Shown piece by piece: positions 12,190-22,344 of a stretch of 64,000 nt of DNA (position 1 is its first letter; every line of letters begins with the position of its first letter). The stretch comes from Forficula auricularia (taxonomy: Eukaryota > Arthropoda > Insecta > Dermaptera > Forficulidae). Both the position numbers and the translations under genes were made by a program. The DNA lies in NCBI GenBank assembly GCA_024734495.1, contig JALMQS010000225.1, forward strand, positions 11,084,039 through 11,148,038. Direction: 5' to 3'. Below the pieces are notes generated by a model that did not search any database, was not told the DNA's origin, and saw only the letters and a list, made by a program, of their open reading frames with translations.

Positions 12190-12930
12190 TTTAATACAAA
12201 TACATGATAATGATAATAGTAATTTGATTGATATTTTGACTTTATAATGCTGAGAATGTCACTATAAATATGCAGTATAAAATGGGAAAAGTATGTTTAA
12301 GACCATTTCAGAAATTTTTGAAAATTCTTCCCTAATCCCATGCCAAAATTCATTCAATGATATACTTCGAATTCACTAGGATTTGATTTTTTTTTTTTTT
12401 TGAATGAATTATTGGTCGCAGCCCATAATAATTTTTTCATTGTCATTGTCGTTTTATGTTTTGTGACTCCAACATTTTATTACGCGACCCAAAATTGAAT
12501 CGCGATCCATAGTTTAAGAAGCACTCAGATACACTCTTTAAAAGCTTCCCATTTGAAAATTCAATTTTTCCGATTTTCTGTACTTTTTTCTGACAGTTCC
12601 GTAGCCAGGAAATCAGAAATTTAATCAGTTTTTCACAAGATATAGTACAAGCATCTTGGAACCAGAAAGATTTTTTCCTTCTCATCTTGATTATCGTGAA
12701 CACTGGAATCTAGACAGTCAGACATACAAACGGACTAACAAAAGTTAAATAAAAATAATTATCTTTGAAAATGATTTTTCCCACGTTTCAGACATTTTTA
12801 AAAGCAAATATGGAAAAAAAAATTATACATTTTTGTGAAATGTATAATTAAAGTTTTGAGCATCTTTTTTTTGAAAATAGTTGGTAGTTTTTTCAAAAAA
12901 TCAGCTCGGGTTCAGATTAACCAAGATGTA
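12190..12930. other. no gene seen; fragment of a hAT end
   Basis: The minus-strand sequence at 12527-12480 (GCTTCTTAAACTATGGATCG, then CGATTC and GGGTCGCG) is typical of the ends of a large hAT group. I find no partner end. 12560-12900 holds only low-complexity sequence. Confidence 0.4.
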
Positions 12931-12936
12931 TTTTAA

Positions 12937-13092
12937 AGAGACAGAATTCAATCAATCTTTTCGGACAAATTCTAAGATTTTAGTAGAAATATTATTAAAT
13001 TGCGATATCAGAGGGGATTCATCCCCCAGGAGTCGAACCTGAGAAATCTTAGAATTTGTCCGAAAAAGATTGATTGAATTCTGTCTCTTTTA
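12937..13092. repeat. foldback containing a SINE B-box
   Basis: Arms of about 57 bp (AAAGAGACAGAATTCAATC on the left) pair around a centre at 13013. The centre carries minus-strand CAGGTTCGACTCCTGGGG, a Pol III B-box-like motif also found at 15020 and 16480. Confidence 0.75.
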
Positions 13093-13309
13093 AAATTTTT
13101 GTGAAAGTTCACTTCTTTGGGTATTCTCAAAGAAAACCCTATACGCTTGTAGGATTGGAGAAGTAAAAGATGATTCCAGATTCTAATCCAGAAGATATGG
13201 GTATAAAAGTATTATTGTAAAACTTTATTATCATTCATGATTTTTTGGTAATGTCTGCGACTAATTCGTCATTTATAATTTTCTAAGAGAACTTGAAAAT
13301 ATTATTGTT

Positions 13310-13620
13310 TGTTTGATGGGAGGCGCTGGGATATTTAATAGTTTAATTAATGAATCAAGGCCAACGCTGCGAAAAATGAACGAGGAGAGGATTAAAAAAA
13401 TAAATTCCATAATTCATATAGACAATAAGTATTAGTTTGGGTTCAGGGATCAGTAGCTTAGTGGATATAGGAGCTAAAGCTCTTATGGCAAAGCTTACAG
13501 TACACATGCAAATATCCCGGGTTCGAGCCCCGGCTGATCCTTTGTCTGTAATAAAAATAATCTTTTCTTCGTTCTCTAAATTTAACTTTTTATTGTTTAT
13601 AATTTTTAAAATTGTTTGAA
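13310..13620 (+). repeat. tRNA-derived SINE, copy 1
   Basis: The tRNA-like head is at 13447-13540. GGATCAG and CTGATCC form a perfect seven-pair acceptor stem, CCGGG-TTCGAGC-CCCGG forms a T arm, and TAGCTTAGTGG is an A-box. At 94 nt with an irregular middle, it cannot be a normal tRNA. The flanks (GCTGCGAAAAATGAACGAGG and TCTTTTCTTCGTT) recur at 43384-43640. Confidence 0.75.
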
Positions 13621-14219
13621 TCTAATAATCTCAATTTTGTCCTAATTAATGAAAAAAATGACTTAAATAAAAACATGTGTGCTTATTTTAATTACATTTT
13701 ATCTCAAAAAGGTGGTATCCAAACAAAGGGTTTAAAAAATAAAATAAATAAAACTAAAACCTTTCCATAGATATCCATGCTGGTCCAACAATATCAAAAT
13801 CTAGGGATGTGGAGTAAAAGAGTAAAGAGTCAGAATTTCAAATGAATTTTGATATAATATTATACAATACATATGTGCACAAAATCAGATAATTGATAAA
13901 CGTGGGTTAAAATTAAATTAAAAGATCTGGATCAAAGGGAGAGTTAGTAAAAAAACTTGTAATATAATTACCTATGTATTCTAAATGGCAGCAAAATGAA
14001 AAAGTAAATAATTTTTGATTTGACAATATTAGATTTTCAAAGTTTTTGTTTTCTGGTTTTAAACCATTTGCCCAGAGGAATAATATAAACTAGAACTATT
14101 CGTGAGAAATGATAACTATTACACTATTAAATAATACAACTTAAAGGTAAAAAAAATCATTGCCATTGTTTAAATTGAATTTATTATCTAGTTGATAAAA
14201 TACTACTCGAGCTTCTTAA

Positions 14220-14354
14220 CTACGGTCACAGTGGTTCTGATAGCGGACGATTGCCGACGTCGCCCGACGACAACCGTATAGGCTTTGTTTGAAATAATCG
14301 GGTGACGTCGGCGGTCGGCCGAATCGTCCGATATCGGAGCAACTGGGACCGTAG
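14220..14354. mobile_element. 135-bp MITE
   Basis: CTACGGTCACAGTGGTTCTG and its diverged complement (CGGAGCAACTGGGACCGTAG) are inverted ends of a GC-rich unit built around GACGTCG palindromes. Target duplication is unclear. Confidence 0.7.
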
Positions 14355-14879
14355 AATTAGAGTCTTTCCTCTCTTCCTACGTCCCTAAAACATAATTGAA
14401 TCTAGACTTCTGAGATTGCATAGTTTATAAGTTAGTATTTCGGCTAAAACCATCTAGATTATTTATTTATAGGCATTGATATTTGTTTGTTTTTCCTAAA
14501 TCAAAATTTCTTCGATAACACTTGACTCCAGAATTAAAATATGCACCGTTGTGAATAGGATAGGAATATATCTTCAAGAGTATCTAATTTAGATGATTTC
14601 TGCTAAAACAGTTCATCATCCAACAGACCCATTAGATTAATATTAATTTAAGAGATACGATTTCCTAGATAAAGACCATTAGATTATCTAATCAAATGTT
14701 TTATATTCTTCTTTAATTGTCTTTAAGACTAAGTCTGTTTTTTTCTTACAGCTGCATCAGATTTAAAAGATGCAAAGCTTTTGATTAAATTAATGTTATA
14801 TTTATTATAATTGTATTATTTATAATATTTTGAAAAATTTTAACTTTTATTTAATAAACCGAAAGAATTAAGTATCTTT

Positions 14880-15140
14880 TTTTGAAAAATAGACGGTAAA
14901 TTTTCTCAAAAATCAACTAGATGGCTGAAACCGAAATATAGTATTAAGAAAGATACTAAATTTAAGGTCGAAATTTCAAAGATTTTAGTAGAAACAATTT
15001 TATATTGGGATTAATCCCCTCAGTAGTTGAACCTGAGAATCAACATGTTATCCGGGCAGTTGTTCTAACCATTGAGACAAAAATCTCTCCGACTTGCAAT
15101 ATAAATATAAGAAAAGACAAAATTTTTCACTCCACTCAAT
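14880..15140 (-). repeat. SINE-bearing repeat, copy 1 (empty site for the hAT next door)
   Basis: The minus strand reads GTCTCAATGGTTAGAAC (A-box-like), then CAGGTTCAACTACTG (B-box-like) near 15030. The left part contains AAAATCAACTAGATGG (14909-14924), the same sequence that is interrupted by a transposon at 15261. Confidence 0.65.
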
Positions 15141-15224
15141 TCAAGCGGAAAGCAAAAAATAAAGCTTAACCGAAAAAAGTTTTCGGCTGCAAACCAAACA
15201 TTTATTTAATAGATCGAATTTGAA

Positions 15225-16575
15225 AATTAGATGGTATATTTTTTCAAAAATCAACTAGATCAGCGGTGCCCAACCTACGGCCCGCGGGCCGGATCCGGCC
15301 CGCGAAGAGGCTCAATCCGGCCCGCGACTAAATCTCAAATTGCAATGCAAAGACAAACTTATTTCTCATGTAAATGCTGATTTATGTGCGTTTCAAATAA
15401 AATTAAAGCTTTTCATAAAGCAAACAGAAAATGAACAGTTGACGCACTTTCCGACTTGTACTGCTTTAAGTAAAGAAAGGAAAAATGATCGTTTTCCAAA
15501 AGAAAAAAATACCAATATGCTGCAATTACTCAGCAAAAATTTCGAAGATAGATTTACAGATTTTCACCGGATTAAAAATGAAATACGCTTGTTTGAAAAT
15601 CCTTTTTCAGTGCACGTTTCTACGGCGCGATTTATAACTAGAATTAATAGAATTACAATGCCAAACGCCATTACAAGATCTTTTTTGCGAGAAATCTTTA
15701 CCAGATTTTTATGCAGCGTTAGACTCTTATCCTAATTTGAGGAAATTTGGAATGAAAATGACGACGGCGTTTGCAAGTACATATATTTGTGAACAAACAT
15801 TTTCTACTTTAAAAACAGATAAACCAGCGCCTCGCGCTCGGCTTTCAGATGATCACCTTCATTCCATATTAAGGATAAACGTTACCCAACTTGAACCAAA
15901 TATTCAAAAATTAGTTTCTGAAAAGCAACATCAGACTTCACATTAATAAATCGTGACTACAGATTTTGTCTTTTTTTTTAATCTTAACCCAAATTTTTGA
16001 TTTCGTTTAATTCAGGTATCAGCAATCTTTTAAATGTATTCAAATTACAAGTTGATTAAAAAACAACTAGATATCTTAATAATATCCTAATAAAAAGGAT
16101 TGTATATTTTAGCCCCACCAATAATTTAAAAACGTAATATTTTCATTAAATTTACAAATATTTTGAAAAAAAATAAATCAGCACAAAAATATTCATGAAT
16201 TCATTGAAAATGTTGCGTTTTTTTTAATTAAAGGTGCCGCTAAGATAAACAATTATAAAGAATCCGGCCCGCGAGATCCTATGTCATGTTGAATCCGGCC
16301 CGCGGACAAAAAAGGGTTGGGCACCACTGAACTAGATGGTTAAAACCAAAATATAATATTAAGAAAGATTCTAAATTTAAGGTCAAAATTTTGACTTTTC
16401 TTATATTTATATTGCGAGTCGGAGAGATTTTTGACTTAAGAGTTTCATCAACTGCCCGGATAGCATGTTATTTCTCAGGTTCAACTCCTGGGGTGATGAA
16501 TCCCCTCTGATAAGCAATATAAAATTATTTCAACTAAAATCTTTGAAATTTTGACCTTAAATTTAACTTGTATGT
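15225..16575 (+). repeat. SINE-bearing repeat, copy 2, split by a hAT
   Basis: 15225-15260 and 16330-16575 are one repeat when the hAT is removed. The right part carries TCAGGTTCAACTCCTGGGG (B-box-like) on the plus strand at about 16477, in inverted relation to copy 1. Confidence 0.65.
15261..16329 (+). mobile_element. hAT transposon remnant with perfect TSD
   Basis: The ends CAGCGGTGCCCAACC and GGTTGGGCACCACTG are inverted, and AACTAGAT flanks both sides (15253-15260, 16330-16337). Subterminal CCGGCCCGCG words repeat at both ends. The plus strand 15340-15735 and 15732-15945 encode the transposase C-terminus: THFPTCTALS, NFEDRFTDFHRIK, then STYICEQTFSTLK and RLSDDHLHSILRI. This resembles the hAT lineage that gave the GTF2IRD2/EPM2AIP1-type host proteins. 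A frameshift near 15725 and a missing N-terminus make it defective. Confidence 0.92.
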
Positions 16576-17067
16576 TTATGATAATATTTAGGTAGTCATT
16601 TTTAAGAGGATTACTTTAAAAGAGAAATATTCTACGGTCTCCACCGTATGGAATCAAAATAAATTTAATCAAAAGTACTCACAGGTGGCTGATGTATTTT
16701 TTAAATTATTTTTCGATTCCTGCTTGTTGTAAATATAAAATAAATTAAAATTTTCTTTTAGGAATTTATCATTGATATTTTGATATGTTATATTATAGGT
16801 ATCATCAATTACGAGTGGTCTGATCCGAAAAAATAATAACTTAAGCATCAAAATTTGATATTAAAATATATCCAATGAAATGAAATGATAATATTAAAAT
16901 TAGAATTAATGAAATTAGCTTTGTTGGAATAGAATCTATTTGATAGTATGTTTCCTATATTTGATTCATTCGCGAATCGAATGCAGGTGATTTTTGTCAA
17001 ATATTATGTGAAAATAATATTCTAACTTGAAATAATGAAGTTAAATAAATTTATAATTTTCTCATTA

Positions 17068-17430
17068 ATATATTAAAGAATAATTAACAAATTAACGAGA
17101 ATTATATTGATCGCGCTTTTTAAACAAGATATATATAGCGAGACTACTGCTGGTTGAAGCTATTGGAGTCTGCTGAGTCTTAAGTCTGGACCAAGAGAGA
17201 ATGAAAAAGATATGATCCATTTAACTATAATCCAACCTCATTTTGCGTTTAGCCCGCATGACACTTGGATGGATCACCAAATGAATTTGAAATTTGAGAT
17301 GTTATATATTCAGACTTAAGACTCAGCAGACTACAATAGCGTCAACCAGCAGTAGTCTCGCGATATATATCTTGTTTAAAAAGCGCGATCAAAACAATTC
17401 TCGTCAATATGTTAATTATTATTTAATATT
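17068..17430. repeat. foldback repeat
   Basis: GATCGCGCTTTTTAAACAAG at 17110 and its complement near 17390 bound arms through CTGCTGGTTGAAGC and CAGACTTAAGACTCAGCAG. It abuts the family 5 foldback. A fragment of the same family is at 57670-57870. Confidence 0.75.
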
Positions 17431-17487
17431 AATTAACAGGAATAACAGGGAATTGGACAAAAATTAAAAACAGAGTTTTTATTGAAT

Positions 17488-17532
17488 GGGCCAGACGTTT
17501 CGTCGATTAATTTCGACTTCCTCAGTGGCTCA
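17488..17532 (-). ncRNA. hammerhead ribozyme, family 5
   Basis: Minus-strand CTGAGGA, stem II GTCGA/TCGAC with loop AATTAA, GAAACGTC and stem I GCCA/TGGC are intact. The predicted cut is after GTC. Confidence 0.85.
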
Positions 17533-17955
17533 TTCTATCACTCTTTGTCAAAAGACAATTCCACTACGCGACGAAACATCCTTTAATCTTTTTTATTTAA
17601 ACTATAATACATTGTTGGCTTATGCCTCAATTGCTCAAGAATCTTGAACTTTTTCACACTTGAACAATCAAAAAATTAAAAACCTTTAATCAAAATTTAT
17701 CACAAAAAAATATGTTGTTTCTACTCTTTAAACAGACAATCCTTTCTTTGTCTGCTTAAAGAGTAGAAACAACATATTTTTTTGTGATAAATTTTGATTA
17801 AAGGTTTTTAATTTTTTGATTGTTCAAGTGTGAAAAAGTTCAAGATTCTTGAGCAATTGAGGCATAAGCCAACAATGTATTATAGTTTAAATAAAAAAGA
17901 TTAAAGGATGTTTCGTCGCGTAGTGGAATTGTCTTTTGACAAAGAGTGATAGAAT

Positions 17956-17999
17956 GAGCCACTGAGGAAGTCGAAATTAATCGACGAAACGTCTGGGCC
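17956..17999 (+). ncRNA. hammerhead ribozyme, family 5
   Basis: CTGAGGA is at 17962-17968 and GAAACGTC at 17986-17993, with the same stem II as its inverted partner. An extra G in TGGGCC slightly disturbs stem I. Confidence 0.85.
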
Positions 18000-18839
18000 C
18001 ATTCAATAAAAACTCTGTTTTTAATTTTTGTCCAATTCCCTGCTATTCCTGTTAATTAATGCTTATTATGGATACGAGTGATTTACCATTATTTAATATA
18101 TTAATGAGAAAATTATAAATTTAGAATCTATTTGATTGTCAAATAGTTTGGAAGTATTGGAAAAAATAGGCTAACCTGGTTAAAAAATATCCGTGAATTA
18201 ACTAGCATCTGAACAGATGAAGAACTTTTTGCAAAATGGAAAAGAGAGAGAAATAGAGTTCAAATGATGGTCAGCGTCAGAGGGTTCTGACATGAACCCC
18301 GAAGGAAGACGAATGGTATAATCTAGAATATCTTATCTCGTAAAGTTTTTTGTACCTACCCTGGGGTGAACTAAACAGAAAAAAACTTTCAAAATCAAAT
18401 ATTGACGTACTTAAGCTATCTGCTAGCATTCCTTTACAACAGAATGTTTATATAGTATATGAATGGTGTAACAATAGGATAATTGGGTTCGGATTAATTA
18501 TATAAAAAAGCGGACAATGCTAGTCTGACTCGAGCGCATGTGCTAGGCTTATAGACCGTCCGACTTGGTGTCCTACTAAAAATATGTTTAATAAGATTTT
18601 AAAAGACCTATTCAGCAATATTCCACTTGATAAAGATAATTTTTTTAATTCAAATTAATTTTATTATAGCAGCATAAATTTTGTCTGAAGAACCCACATT
18701 AAGATACCTTCAAAAAATCTTAAATAAATGATCCCAATTAATAAAGTAAAGGGAATGTAGTTTCACAATGAATGAAATAAAACTCAAAGAGGCTTATACA
18801 AACTCAATATATTTCGGATAAAAAAATTTTAATCTGTAA

Positions 18840-18875
18840 ACTCCTGATGATGGAGGATGGACTCCATGAAAAACA
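18840..18875 (+). ncRNA. hammerhead-like motif, incomplete
   Basis: CTGATGA at 18843-18849, a strong stem TGGAG/CTCCA and GAAA follow in the right order. No convincing stem III or cleavage triplet follows. It resembles the 5' part of family 7 (ACTCCTGA). Confidence 0.4.
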
Positions 18876-18889
18876 ACATTTATAATTAA

Positions 18890-18934
18890 AAAAGACTGAT
18901 GATTAAGACCAACTCTTCGAAACTATAGTCTCAA
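18890..18934 (+). ncRNA. hammerhead ribozyme, family 3
   Basis: CTGATGA starts at 18896 and stem II is AAGA/TCTT. GAAAC-TATA-GTC follows at 18919-18930. AC/GT forms a two-pair stem III with a TATA loop, and the cut is predicted after GTC. Confidence 0.7.
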
Positions 18935-19109
18935 ACAAATAAATAATATATACCTATATACAGACACATCATCTCGATATATATGTGTGTATGTTTATTT
19001 GCATCAAGCAGAGGACAACCTCTTTGTTTCTCTTTGTGCTTATTGAGTTTGTATAAACCTCTGAGTTTTATTTCATTCATTGTGAAACTACACTCCTTTT
19101 ACTTTATTA

Positions 19110-20130
19110 ATTAATATCATGTTTCACCTAAAACCTAAACCACTTTCCCTAAGTAAAAAAAAAAATGATCCCAGGTGAAATTATTATTATTATTATTATT
19201 ATAATTTAGCATTGTGATTGGACTATTTACCAATAATCAAACTCTGTCTATATGCCAAATTTAAAGTTTCTAGCTTTAAAATTTATCTTCAATATCTTGA
19301 TCATGGCCTTGAAAATAAATAATGAACTTAAAGAGAGAAGTTAATTAAAACAGCAGCTTATGGAGATGTACCAGTTGAAAAAACAAATTCTCGTAAATAT
19401 AATTTATTTTTAGAATAGCATAGGTATTACATATATTTATTAGGAATGAAGCTGTTGAAGCTTTTATTGTAGTTATATTGTATTATTTGTTCGTGTTCAA
19501 TAAATAATTATAAATAATTATGTTTGATTTAAATAAAAATTCAAATTTTAAAAATTTTATTACAAATATTAATTGAATTCTCATTCACTACTGTTTTGAT
19601 TATCAATCAAAGATCATCTTCAAAGTAACTATGATCGCGGAAGAATTTATTGAAAGAAAGGTCCACTATATTTATTTGTGATGTTTAATCAATAAATTAA
19701 CCATAAGTCACATTCTATATTAAATATCAGAAATAATATACATTTTTGGGAAGTGACTAAGAATAAACAAGACCTAGTGAGATATGGTAAGTAATTCTAC
19801 AAGTAGCCCAAGACGTATAAATGCATAAATTCGGTACTCTGTAAATTTTTTCGAAGGAGGGTCTAAAATCTATTTTAAATTAATATAAAAATACTAAAAT
19901 AAAATATAATATTAAATACAATTTTAAAATATATTTTATAATAGATTTCTGAAGATGTTCGATTCTAGAATATATTATCTTATATTATAATAATATATTA
20001 TAGTAAAAGCTCACCGAGGGCCGGGGTACAGGTACGCCCCTGATAAATAGATATTAAAAATAGTGATGTTTATAAGGTTTTTAGTATTATTCATATGTTA
20101 AAAAAATTAACTCAATCATATAGGAAAATT
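19110..20130. other. no gene seen
   Basis: A short ATT microsatellite is at 19184-19203. The remainder is AT-rich with no recognised feature. Confidence 0.5.
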
Positions 20131-20133
20131 AAT

Positions 20134-20498
20134 TGACACGTTCTGATGTGGCCATCCACTTAATCAGCTCTTAATCTCAATGAACCAAAACTACGTGTGA
20201 AATTTGGTTTTGATATTCACACTATTTTTTGAGCTATCTCGTCTACAAAAATTTGGTAACGCACAGACTAACGGACTAACAGACATTTTGACAAAATAAT
20301 TATTATCTCAAAAAATATGATTTTTTTGATGTTCACTTATTAAGGCTTTTTTGTAGACCGAAATACCATGGTTTCGCCCAATTATTTTAATCAAAATAGT
20401 TCCAGCAGTTTTTGAGATATTTCGAAAAAAAGAAGCAAAAAAAAACACTTTTTTCATGTACGATTAGAACACTTGACCATACCCTGTATGGTAAAGTA
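20134..20498 (+). repeat. family C repeat, internally deleted copy
   Basis: It begins TTCTGATGTGGCCATCCAC and ends CATACCCTGTATGGTAAAG. Compared with 26452-27184 it lacks the block with the GGGG/CCCC runs. Confidence 0.75.
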
Positions 20499-20713
20499 AA
20501 AAAATTTATTAATATTAAAAAACATCAAAATGAAAAGAAAAAAAAAGGTTTTTTTGCTGAGGGTAGCAGAATTTTTATATATTGAAGGAGACAATAAAAG
20601 AGTGTGTTTTCTGCTGGAATTATAAATTTTATTTATAACGAGACTATCGTTTCTAAATGGTAATTCATAATTTGCCCAGAACACGTGAAAATCTCACTTT
20701 CCATTCATACATT

Positions 20714-20764
20714 GTAATAGACTGATGAAGAGGGCAAAGGCCTCGAAACTATAGTCTCGTTATA
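20714..20764 (+). ncRNA. hammerhead ribozyme, family 2
   Basis: CTGATGA is at 20722-20728, stem II GAGG/CCTC, then GAAAC-TATA-GTC at 20745-20756. Stem III is AC/GT with a TATA loop and the cut is predicted after C20756. Confidence 0.8.
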
Positions 20765-20793
20765 AATAAAATTTATAATTCCAGCAGAAAATA

Positions 20794-20827
20794 TAGGTTC
20801 GAGGCCTTTGCCCTCTTCATCAGTCTA
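20794..20827 (-). ncRNA. decayed hammerhead, family 2
   Basis: Minus-strand CTGATGA and stem II match the partner at 20722, but GAAA reads GAAC and the cleavage triplet is lost. It is probably inactive. Confidence 0.6.
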
Positions 20828-21984
20828 TTACAATTGATTCACAGGAATTAATGTATGAATGGAAAGTGAGATTTTCACGTATTCTGGGCAAATTATGAAT
20901 TACCATTTAGAAACTATAGTCTCGTTATAAATAAAATTTATAATTCCAACAGAAGACACACTCCTTCAATTAAAAAACATCACTTAATTTTTTTCGACCG
21001 TAAAACTAGTTCGAAAACAATTAAATTAAATAATATTAGCTTCTTTTAAATTTTCATTTCTAATTTGATTTAATTGATTTATTTTTTGGATTTGAATTAA
21101 TAGTGATGAATGATTTTTTTTGAAATCATAAAATGATTTATTTAAAAAAAAAAAATTGATTGAACTATTTAATTTTTCAAATAAATTCAGGTTTAATTAA
21201 TTTAATTGTAGAAAGAAATGCATTCTATAAAATTTGTATATTTTGAAATTCATTTAAATTTAAATATAAACTAAAAACATAATTCTTAATTTTCTCATTT
21301 AAAATTTAGTTTTGATAAAATTAATTAAAAAAAAATCTTACCTCTAAAATAAGTAAGAACGTTTGATCAAGAAGACCATTTTATTCCAAATCACTACTAG
21401 GTATGTCCGTACGTGTGTTCTTGTGAGCTTCTTCTTGAGCCAAAACCAAGTGAGAATCGCTCTGGATTGTGTTTCAGCCACAACTGAACTTGGTCTGCCT
21501 ATCACCCTATCAGCGCTTTCAATAAGACAGAATGCTCTGGATTGGAGAAACAAGCCTAACTGATAGCGCAGATTAAATGCCAATTTCTTTTACTCAAAGG
21601 CATTCAATTTTCTATTTATCACTATTTAAATTGAATCAGACATTAATCGGATTACTAGTTAGAATAGCAAGTATCATCAGTTAGATATTAAACATTTAAT
21701 AATTTATTTCAGAATAGTCCTAAAATGAACATTTTTGTTTTTACTTTTACTTATATTATATTATATAAATAAGTGAAGTGTTAAAAAATTCACTTTTTGA
21801 AATTTTTACTTTCCAATATTTTATTTAAATTTAGCTTAAACTTAATATTAAATAAAAGTAAATGAAAGCTTCAATATTATGTATAAAAAAAATATATCCT
21901 CATTCAGGTCCATATTTTGTTGTATTAAATTAGATTTCAGGGTGCAAAGACGAAATAATTATTAAATGTTTCCTTTTATTTCTA

Positions 21985-22027
21985 ATTGCAACGTTTCGTC
22001 CACTATTCGGACTTCATCAGGCTCTTA
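21985..22027 (-). ncRNA. hammerhead ribozyme, family 6
   Basis: Minus-strand CTGATGA, stem II GTCC/GGAC with a 7-nt loop, and GAAACGTT followed by GCAATTAG. All core positions are intact. Confidence 0.85.
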
Positions 22028-22245
22028 GATTTCTTTCTAGTAAAAAATTCATTGTCATATAAATTGCCCTGCCAATATCAAAATGTTTTCATTCATTCAT
22101 TTTGACATGGAAATCAATAAAAATTATAAATTTGAGATAATAGCGAGTTTGCAAGGTCCATGTCAAAATGAATTAATGAAAACATTTTGATATTGGCAGG
22201 GCAATTTGTATGGCAATGAATTTTTTACTAGTTAGAAAGAAATCT

Positions 22246-22290
22246 AAGAGCCTGATGAAGTCCGAATTGTGGACGAAACGTTGTAATTAG
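22246..22290 (+). ncRNA. hammerhead ribozyme, family 6
   Basis: CTGATGA is at 22252-22258, stem II GTCC/GGAC, and GAAACGTT at 22275-22282, followed by GTAATTAG. The loop differs from the partner (GAATTGT versus GAATAGT) while the stem is kept. Confidence 0.85.
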
Positions 22291-22344
22291 AAATAAATCA
22301 AAAATTCAATAATTGTTTGGTCTTGTTTTGCTATCCTGAAATTA

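Larger units (their letters stand above)
11795..12192. mobile_element. foldback element with two head-to-head hammerheads (family 4)
   Basis: The arms pair from about TTTATAATAGGAAAATAAGG to its complement near 12180, with the centre near 12000. Each arm carries one hammerhead, so either strand transcribed gives one forward ribozyme and one complement. Confidence 0.8.
17431..18059. mobile_element. 630-bp near-perfect foldback with two hammerheads (family 5)
   Basis: The arms of about 310 bp run from AATTAACAGGAATAACAGGG to its complement at 18059. They meet at 17745 with a loop of only a few bases. Each arm carries a hammerhead. Its outer arm sequence (AAAACAGAGTTTTTATTGAATG) recurs in a small foldback at 33331-33484. 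Confidence 0.9.
18745..19110. mobile_element. foldback with terminal arms of about 70 bp and two hammerhead-like motifs (family 3)
   Basis: The left arm AATAAAGTAAAGGGAATG and the following sequence through ACTCAATA are repeated inverted at 19045-19110. Inside are hammerhead motifs at 18843 and 18896 and a small stem GAGGACAACCTC at 19012-19023. The tail after 19078 (TCATGTTTCACCTAAAACC) recurs at 35970. Confidence 0.75.
20553..20975. mobile_element. foldback with opposed hammerheads (family 2)
   Basis: The outer arms TTGAAGGAGACAATAAAAGA and CTGCTGGAATTATAAATT are repeated inverted at 20930-20975. The inner arms around 20640-20750 pair with 20805-20925. Similar units are at 57157-57390, and a lone half is at 5660-5735. 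Confidence 0.8.

Noticed and set aside
13447..13540. Functional tRNA gene
   Set aside because: The acceptor and T arms are good, but the molecule is 94 nt with no proper anticodon arm, and flanking sequence is repeated at 43 kb. Better explained as a SINE.
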